Shown: positions 11,382 through 15,135 of the stretch, piece after piece
How positions within the stretch are numbered: the first letter of the stretch is position 1
Layout: every line of letters begins with the position of its first letter
Assembly (NCBI GenBank): GCA_038247995.1
Contig: JBBRUG010000130.1
Location: 1 to 15,135 of the forward strand
From: JBBRUG01 sp038247995
GTDB taxonomy: Bacteria > Chloroflexota > Chloroflexia > Chloroflexales > Chloroflexaceae
Direction of reading: 5' to 3'
Length of the DNA: 15,135 nt
Made by a program: the position numbers and the translations under genes
Notes under the pieces: model-generated
Seen by the model: the letters and a program-made list of their open reading frames with translations, nothing else
Databases searched by the model: none
Told to the model about the DNA's origin: nothing

Positions 11382-13538
11382 GTGCCGGGGATCGGCAAGG
11401 CCAACCTGAATGCGTTCAAACGCCTCGGCCTGCGCACGGTCGAGGCGCTGCTGTACCACTTTCCGCATCGCTACGACGATTTCTCCTCGCAACGCCAGAT
11501 CGCCGATTTGGTAGTAGGCGCCACCGAAACGATTATTGGTGAAGTAACTGATGTCCGCGTGATTGGCGGAGCCGGACGCGGCGGGCGTACCGAGGTGGCG
11601 GTCTCGGACTCTAGCGGCACGATCAAGGCGGTCTTCTTCAACCAACCCTGGCTGGCCAGGCAACTCCCTGTCGGGCGGATGATTGTGCTCAGCGGCAAGG
11701 TGGGCGCCTACCTGGGCTTGCGCCAGATGGCCGGCCCAACCTGGGAGCCATATGTCGCCGACGCCGATGCGCTGGTACACACCGGGCGGCTCGTGCCGGT
11801 GCATCCGCTCACGAAGGGCTTGCAGGAGCGCAATGCACGGGCGGTGATCCGCTCAGTGATTGACGCGGTTGCGCCCAAGACGCCCGATTACCTGCCTGAA
11901 GCAGTGCGTAACCAGGCCGGCTTGATCAATCTGCCGACGGCGCTGGCGCAGATCCATTTCCCCAGCAGCGGCGAACACCTCGCGCAAGCGCGCGCACGGC
12001 TCGGCTTCGATGAGTTCCTGCTGATCCAGCTTGGTGTGGTGCAGCGCAAACTGCTCTGGCAGGGCGAGATGGGCTTTGCTGTGCCGCATAACGCCGACGT
12101 GCATGCCGATCTACAGTCCAAAATTCCGTTCACGCTCACCGGCGCCCAGCAGCGCGCCCTGGCCGAGATCTTCGCCGACATGACCCGCCCAATACCGATG
12201 GCGCGCTTGCTTCAGGGCGATGTGGGTTCAGGCAAAACGATGGTCGCCGCCGCTGCCTTGCTGCAAGCGATCGCCAGCGGGCTGCAAGGCGCACTGATGG
12301 CGCCGACCGAGATCCTGGCCGAACAGCACTCCAAAGGGCTGAAGAAGCTGCTTGGACAGGTGCGGGTGCCGCGCCCGGCGCCGGCGCCGGGCGAAGATTT
12401 GCGCGACGGCCACGATGCGGAAGAGGCGGCGCGGCTGGCCGAGATCAAGGCGCTGCTGGGCATGACCGACGCCGACGACATGGACGGACAGGGCGTGCGG
12501 GTGGCGCTGTTGACGGGCAGCCTGGGCGCGAAGGAGCGCCGGCGCGTGCTCGAAGGCATCGCCAAAGGCGAGGTCGATCTGATTGTCGGTACGCACGCGC
12601 TGATTACGGAGAATGTGCTGTTCAGCGGCCTGGGCCTGGTGGTGGTGGACGAACAGCACCGCTTCGGTGTTGAGCAGCGCCAGCGCCTGAAAGACAAAGG
12701 CTTCAATCCACATATGCTGGTGATGACGGCCACGCCGATCCCGCGCACACTGACGCTGACGATCTACGGCGACCTGGACACATCGGTGCTGGACGAACTA
12801 CCGCCTGGGCGGCAGGAGATTCGCACGCGCTGGATCACGCGGAGCAAACGGCAGCAGGCATATAAGCACATGCGCAAGGAGATCGAGAAGGGCCGCCAGG
12901 CGTTTGTGATCTGCCCGCTGGTGGAAGAGAGCGAGAAGATCGACCTGCCCTCGGCCGAGGAGATGTATGAGAAGCTCCAGAGCGAGATCTTCCCCGATCT
13001 ACGCGTGGGGTTGCTGCACGGGCGGATGCTGCCGCGCGAGAAGGACGAGATCATGGTGGCCTTCCGCGAGCACCAGTTCGATATTCTGGTTTCCACTGCG
13101 GTGATTGAGGTTGGGATCGACATTCCCAACGCGAGTACGATTGTGATCGAGGGCGCCGAACGCTTCGGGCTGGCCCAGTTGCATCAGTTTCGCGGGCGGG
13201 TTGGCCGTGGACAGCACCAGAGCTATTGCATTCTGATCTCCGACAAAGAGAACGACCAGACGAAACAACGGTTGGAGGCGATGGAAGGCACCACCGACGG
13301 CTTCAAACTGGCCGAGATCGACCTGCAACTGCGTGGCCCCGGCGAGTTCTTCGGCACGCGCCAGAGCGGCACCCCCGACTTGAAAGTGGCCCAAATGGGC
13401 GATACGCGGCTGCTCCACGCCGCCCGCACGATTGCCGAAGCGATCCTTGGCGACGACCCGCAACTGGCCAAACCCGAACACGGACTACTTCGCCAGAAGG
13501 TTGAGGCGTTCTGGGCGGAAACAACGAAGGCGGGGTGA
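11382..13538 (+). CDS. recG: ATP-dependent DNA helicase RecG (wedge and helicase domains)
   Basis: Double-strand DNA translocase that remodels stalled replication forks and branch-migrates recombination intermediates. With GTG 11382 as residue 1, the wedge domain starts at once (PGIGKANLNAFKRLGL, then LLYHFPHRYDDFSS). The helicase core shows Walker A GDVGSGKT near residue 280, APTEILAEQH, GTHALI, the RecG-type DEQH box near 423, MTATPIPRTL, TAVIEVGIDIPNAS and QFRGRVGRG; it ends at TGA 13536-13538. About 50 extra charged residues (PAPAPGEDL onward) lie between motifs Ia and Ib. The GTG is an unconvincing start: it has no Shine-Dalgarno and sits inside conserved text. The frame is open further upstream through a Pro/Ala-rich linker (PAAGTPARPKTPRTATKVAP) into the GAACA array, but contains no ATG, GTG or TTG there. 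The natural product is therefore probably a fusion with the domain at 10615, currently out of frame. Confidence 0.93.
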   Translation: MPGIGKANLNAFKRLGLRTVEALLYHFPHRYDDFSSQRQIADLVVGATETIIGEVTDVRVIGGAGRGGRTEVAVSDSSGTIKAVFFNQPWLARQLPVGRMIVLSGKVGAYLGLRQMAGPTWEPYVADADALVHTGRLVPVHPLTKGLQERNARAVIRSVIDAVAPKTPDYLPEAVRNQAGLINLPTALAQIHFPSSGEHLAQARARLGFDEFLLIQLGVVQRKLLWQGEMGFAVPHNADVHADLQSKIPFTLTGAQQRALAEIFADMTRPIPMARLLQGDVGSGKTMVAAAALLQAIASGLQGALMAPTEILAEQHSKGLKKLLGQVRVPRPAPAPGEDLRDGHDAEEAARLAEIKALLGMTDADDMDGQGVRVALLTGSLGAKERRRVLEGIAKGEVDLIVGTHALITENVLFSGLGLVVVDEQHRFGVEQRQRLKDKGFNPHMLVMTATPIPRTLTLTIYGDLDTSVLDELPPGRQEIRTRWITRSKRQQAYKHMRKEIEKGRQAFVICPLVEESEKIDLPSAEEMYEKLQSEIFPDLRVGLLHGRMLPREKDEIMVAFREHQFDILVSTAVIEVGIDIPNASTIVIEGAERFGLAQLHQFRGRVGRGQHQSYCILISDKENDQTKQRLEAMEGTTDGFKLAEIDLQLRGPGEFFGTRQSGTPDLKVAQMGDTRLLHAARTIAEAILGDDPQLAKPEHGLLRQKVEAFWAETTKAG

Positions 13539-13543
13539 GGGAG

Positions 13544-13642
13544 CCTTCGACAGGACAAGGGGACAAGGGGACGACCGACCATGTATACGCCACGATTGCA
13601 CGAATGGGGGATGCGGTAACACGGTGACATGGTGATGTCATC
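13544..13642 (+). repeat. Short repeat words after recG
   Basis: CCTTCGACAGG (13544-13554) is the reverse complement of the core at 11190-11200. Two ACAAGGGG units follow (13555-13570), and further on ACACGGTG and ACATGGTG (13619-13634). These are the same 8-base style as the larger arrays, in very short runs. No coding potential is evident here. Confidence 0.55.
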
Positions 13643-13655
13643 CCGCGATCCGTAG

Positions 13656-13754
13656 GGGCGGACCAATGTGTCCGCTCAGATGCGGTGGGAACAGATGCCG
13701 TGGGAACGCGCCCAGATGCCGTGGGAACGCGCCCAGATGCCGTGGGAACGCGTA
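13656..13754. repeat. Hairpin plus 21-bp tandem repeat
   Basis: GGGCGGAC (13656-13663), loop CAATGT, GTCCGCTC (13670-13677) form an 8-bp stem with one G-U pair, of a type I recall as a widespread dispersed palindrome. It runs straight into a tandem repeat with 21-base units beginning CAGATGCCGTGGGAACG: a truncated 15-base unit (13677-13691), two full units (13692-13712, 13713-13733) and a third that diverges after 13752. This block borders the broken end of the minus-strand ELW-repeat gene. Confidence 0.8.
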
Positions 13755-13779
13755 GGCGACCAGACCGGGGCGCCCCAAC

Positions 13780-14268
13780 CAGTCGCCCTTGCGGTGTTGC
13801 GACGTTAATGAGACGAAACGTGCCGCTGGGCGTGCCGGCGCTGATCCAGAGGGCGCCGCCGTGCACACCGTCGTCGGCGAGGAAGACAATGCGCTCGCCG
13901 AAGGCTGTAACGGGTTGCACGCCGGTGAAGCCGTCGGTCTGGCCGAGCAGGCGGCCGTTGAAGGCCAGAACAGGGCGGGTGCGGGCGGTTGTGCTGTCGC
14001 TCGCCCACAACTCGGCGCGGCCGCCCTGGCTGTTGACGGCGATGAACAGGCGGCCAGCGGCGGGAATTAGTGTGCCGTCCGGTGCCTCCAGGGTCGGCGC
14101 GACGGATGCTACAAACTCGCTGCGGTTCGCGCGCCGACACGCATGAGATCCACCCCACTTGATCGACTACGGCTCAAGAAATAGGCCGTGCCGTCCAATC
14201 CGGCAACTGGATCGACAGGAGCAGAGGAGGAATGTAATCAGTACGAGGGGAAAGATACGTTGGAGCAT
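13780..14268 (-). pseudogene. Broken gene for an exported ELW/SDGT-repeat protein
   Basis: On the minus strand an ATG at 14268, with AAAGGT 7 bases upstream, begins MLQRIFPLVLITFLL, a signal-peptide-like start. After about 15 codons homologous-looking text continues in another frame (PVDPVAGLDGTAYFLSRS, then VDLMRVGARTAAS, stop). The original frame then resumes with EFVASVAPTLEAPDGTL, RLFIAVNSQGGRAELWASDS, FLADDGVHGGALWISAGT and GTFRLINVATP. ELWxSDGT plus a nearby GT and a following (L/F)V motif is the signature of ELW-type repeats in secreted or cell-surface proteins of unknown role. Two opposite one-base shifts (near 14220 and 14120) and loss of the 3' part at the 21-bp repeat block make it a likely pseudogene. 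Sequencing errors could explain the shifts but not the missing end. Confidence 0.65.
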
Positions 14269-14294
14269 CTATTTGACCTTTGTGAAGTGGGAAA

Positions 14295-14414
14295 GCCGTT
14301 CTCCCGCCCGCTGCGTCCTGAAGGACACAGCTCTCTGCTGGAGCTACGCGGCTGCAGGCTGAAGCCCTTGCCGCGCCGTTCTCCCACCCGCTGCGTCCTG
14401 AAGGACACAGCTCT
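14295..14414. repeat. 40-bp direct repeat in two copies, each with an inner hairpin
   Basis: Copies at 14295-14334 and 14375-14414, 80 bases apart, differ at one position (G to A in the CCCRCCC part). Each contains CTGCGTCC, loop TGAA, GGACACAG, an 8-bp stem with one mismatch. The 40 bases between them are GC-rich and not obviously coding. Lies in the gap between the pseudogene start and the nucleotidase gene. Confidence 0.85.
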
Positions 14415-14500
14415 ACCGTTCTGCTATTCTCCACGATCAGCATAGCAGGGGTAGGCGCCGGCGGCCGCTAGCGGATGGCTGATGGGTGGCAACATTTTTG

Positions 14501-14547
14501 CTGACAGCGCTGTCACTCCTCGTACGATCGAATCATACGGTATGATT
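14501..14547 (+). promoter_or_regulatory. Operator-like palindromes and possible promoter of the nucleotidase gene
   Basis: TGACAGCGCTGTCA (14502-14515) is a perfect 14-bp palindrome that fits the LacI-family operator pattern TGNNANCGNTNNCA. AATCATAC-G-GTATGATT (14531-14547) is a perfect 17-bp palindrome with an odd centre. A weak promoter can be read as CTGACA (14501-14506), 16 bases, TACGAT (14523-14528). This would put the first palindrome over the -35 region and the second at the transcription start, an arrangement suited to repression. No regulator gene is in the window. Confidence 0.55.
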
Positions 14548-14580
14548 GCATGGCAAACCGCTCAAATGAAGGAGACTATC

Positions 14581-15135
14581 GTGCAGAGACGGTTCATCGC
14601 GCTCGCCAGCTTGTTGATCCTCGTTTTCCTCGTACTCCGCGTCGCCCCGGTGGCGGCTCAGGACACATCCACCGTTACGTTGTTCCACTTCTCCGATTAC
14701 CATGCGCATGCCGTGCCGTTCTACTCGGAAGGTCGCCCCGATCAGGGCGGGATCGCGCGCGCGGTGGGCTATCTGGGCCAATTCGCCGACGACCCAAACA
14801 CGCTGATCTTCAATGGCGGCGATATGATGAACCTGAATGTCCCGGCGTGGGGCGTGAAGTATACCTGCGCGGAGTGGCCCTGGTTTAACGGGATCGTCGA
14901 TGCAATGGCCTTCGGCAATCACGACGCCGACTATGGCGCCGATCATTTCGCCGGCTGCCAAAGCCGGATCGATTATCCGATGCTTGGCGCGAATGTGCTT
15001 GATGCAGCCGGTAACCCGATGTTTTTGCACGAAGGCAAGAACTATCTGGTGTTTGAGGCCGGCGGCGTGAAAATCGGCGTCTTTGCGGTGGCCGGGCCGG
15101 ACTTTGAACGGCTGGTGGCGCCGACCCGCCGCCCG
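14581..15135 (+). CDS. Secreted 5'-nucleotidase/UshA-like metallophosphatase (3' partial)
   Basis: Exported metallophosphoesterase of the 5'-nucleotidase (UshA/CD73-like) family, which releases phosphate from extracellular nucleotides or related phosphoesters. Translation starts at GTG 14581, with a perfect AAGGAG 6 bases upstream. Residues 1-27 form a signal peptide (QRRF, then hydrophobic ALASLLILVFLVLRV, cleavage likely after VAA-Q). Metal-binding motifs of the catalytic domain follow: HFSDYHAH (DxH), GGIARAVGYL, FNGGDMMNL (GD), AMAFGNHDADYG (GNHD), LGANVLD and GGVKIGVFAVAG. About 185 residues are visible before the right edge; the rest of the catalytic domain and the C-terminal nucleotide-binding domain lie outside. 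Palindromes just upstream suggest regulation, plausibly by nutrient state (inference). Confidence 0.9.
   Translation, partial: MQRRFIALASLLILVFLVLRVAPVAAQDTSTVTLFHFSDYHAHAVPFYSEGRPDQGGIARAVGYLGQFADDPNTLIFNGGDMMNLNVPAWGVKYTCAEWPWFNGIVDAMAFGNHDADYGADHFAGCQSRIDYPMLGANVLDAAGNPMFLHEGKNYLVFEAGGVKIGVFAVAGPDFERLVAPTRRP

Noticed and set aside
11382..11384. GTG at 11382 as the true start of RecG
   Set aside because: It has no Shine-Dalgarno sequence and lies inside conserved wedge-domain text, with RecG-like sequence continuing upstream in frame. It is used only as the first available start codon of the core frame.
10634..11437. Minus-strand reading frame with LFAVRCSFVPLF repeats
   Set aside because: It is the opposite strand of the GAACA array and the flanking recG frames, open because the words lack stops on both strands.
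13303..14010. Single 235-residue minus-strand gene
   Set aside because: Only its first part (ELW-type text) is protein-like. The rest runs through tandem repeats and antisense to recG, so only the 13780-14268 remnant is reported.
1..15135. tRNA, rRNA, insertion sequence or prophage genes
   Set aside because: No cloverleaf-like sequence, transposase, integrase or phage protein was recognised on either strand.

Overview
The window looks like chromosomal DNA from a GC-rich bacterium of the phylum Chloroflexota, most likely the Chloroflexus/Roseiflexus side. This rests on protein character: an archaeal-type isopentenyl phosphate kinase, a RecG carrying an extra N-terminal domain of the kind I associate with Chloroflexi, a DUF192 gene next to Tad pilus genes, and a decaprenyl-phosphate-ribose-synthase-like UbiA protein. 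There is no rRNA or marker gene to settle it.

Layout. Positions 1-1790 (+) hold the end of a Tad pilus cluster: tadB (cut by the left edge) and tadC. A small DUF192 gene (1883-2227) and a large GT-C/DUF2723-like membrane glycosyltransferase (2298-4355) follow. On the minus strand are a UbiA-family prenyltransferase (6489-7463), isopentenyl phosphate kinase (5445-6278) and a SpoIIM/DUF95 membrane protein (4407-5372). Back-to-back promoters at 7890-7964 separate these from a plus-strand run: rdgB, a YycJ-like metallo-beta-lactamase-fold hydrolase, a DegV-family protein and recG (to 13538). Positions 13539-14580 hold no intact gene, only repeats and a broken minus-strand gene for an exported ELW-repeat protein. 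At the right edge a secreted 5'-nucleotidase-like metallophosphatase starts at 14581 and runs off the window.

The striking feature is a set of short-word arrays between and inside genes. Units of 7, 8 or 9 bases are strung together with almost no disruption: 24 eight-base units ending CTGA (6285-6476); 47 seven- or nine-base units starting CTGA (7472-7844); 29 seven- or eight-base units starting GAACA (10893-11111); and shorter eight-base GAGCGGNA runs that begin at the stop codons of two unrelated genes (2219-2250, 4347-4394). Unit lengths are not multiples of three, yet each of the three long arrays has no stop codon in any frame on the strand its neighbouring genes are transcribed from.

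The sharpest case is recG. Its N-terminal domain (from 10615) and helicase core (from about 11382) lie in different frames on either side of the GAACA array. Loss of one eight-base unit, or gain of one seven-base unit, would join them. That could mean a phase-variable gene, a fixed break, or a sequencing/assembly miscount of the array.

Functionally, three neighbours fit one theme (inference): isopentenyl phosphate kinase makes isoprenoid precursor, the UbiA protein probably loads a polyprenyl phosphate, and GT-C enzymes use polyprenyl-phosphate sugars. The rdgB-MBL and degV-recG pairs are tightly spaced housekeeping genes.
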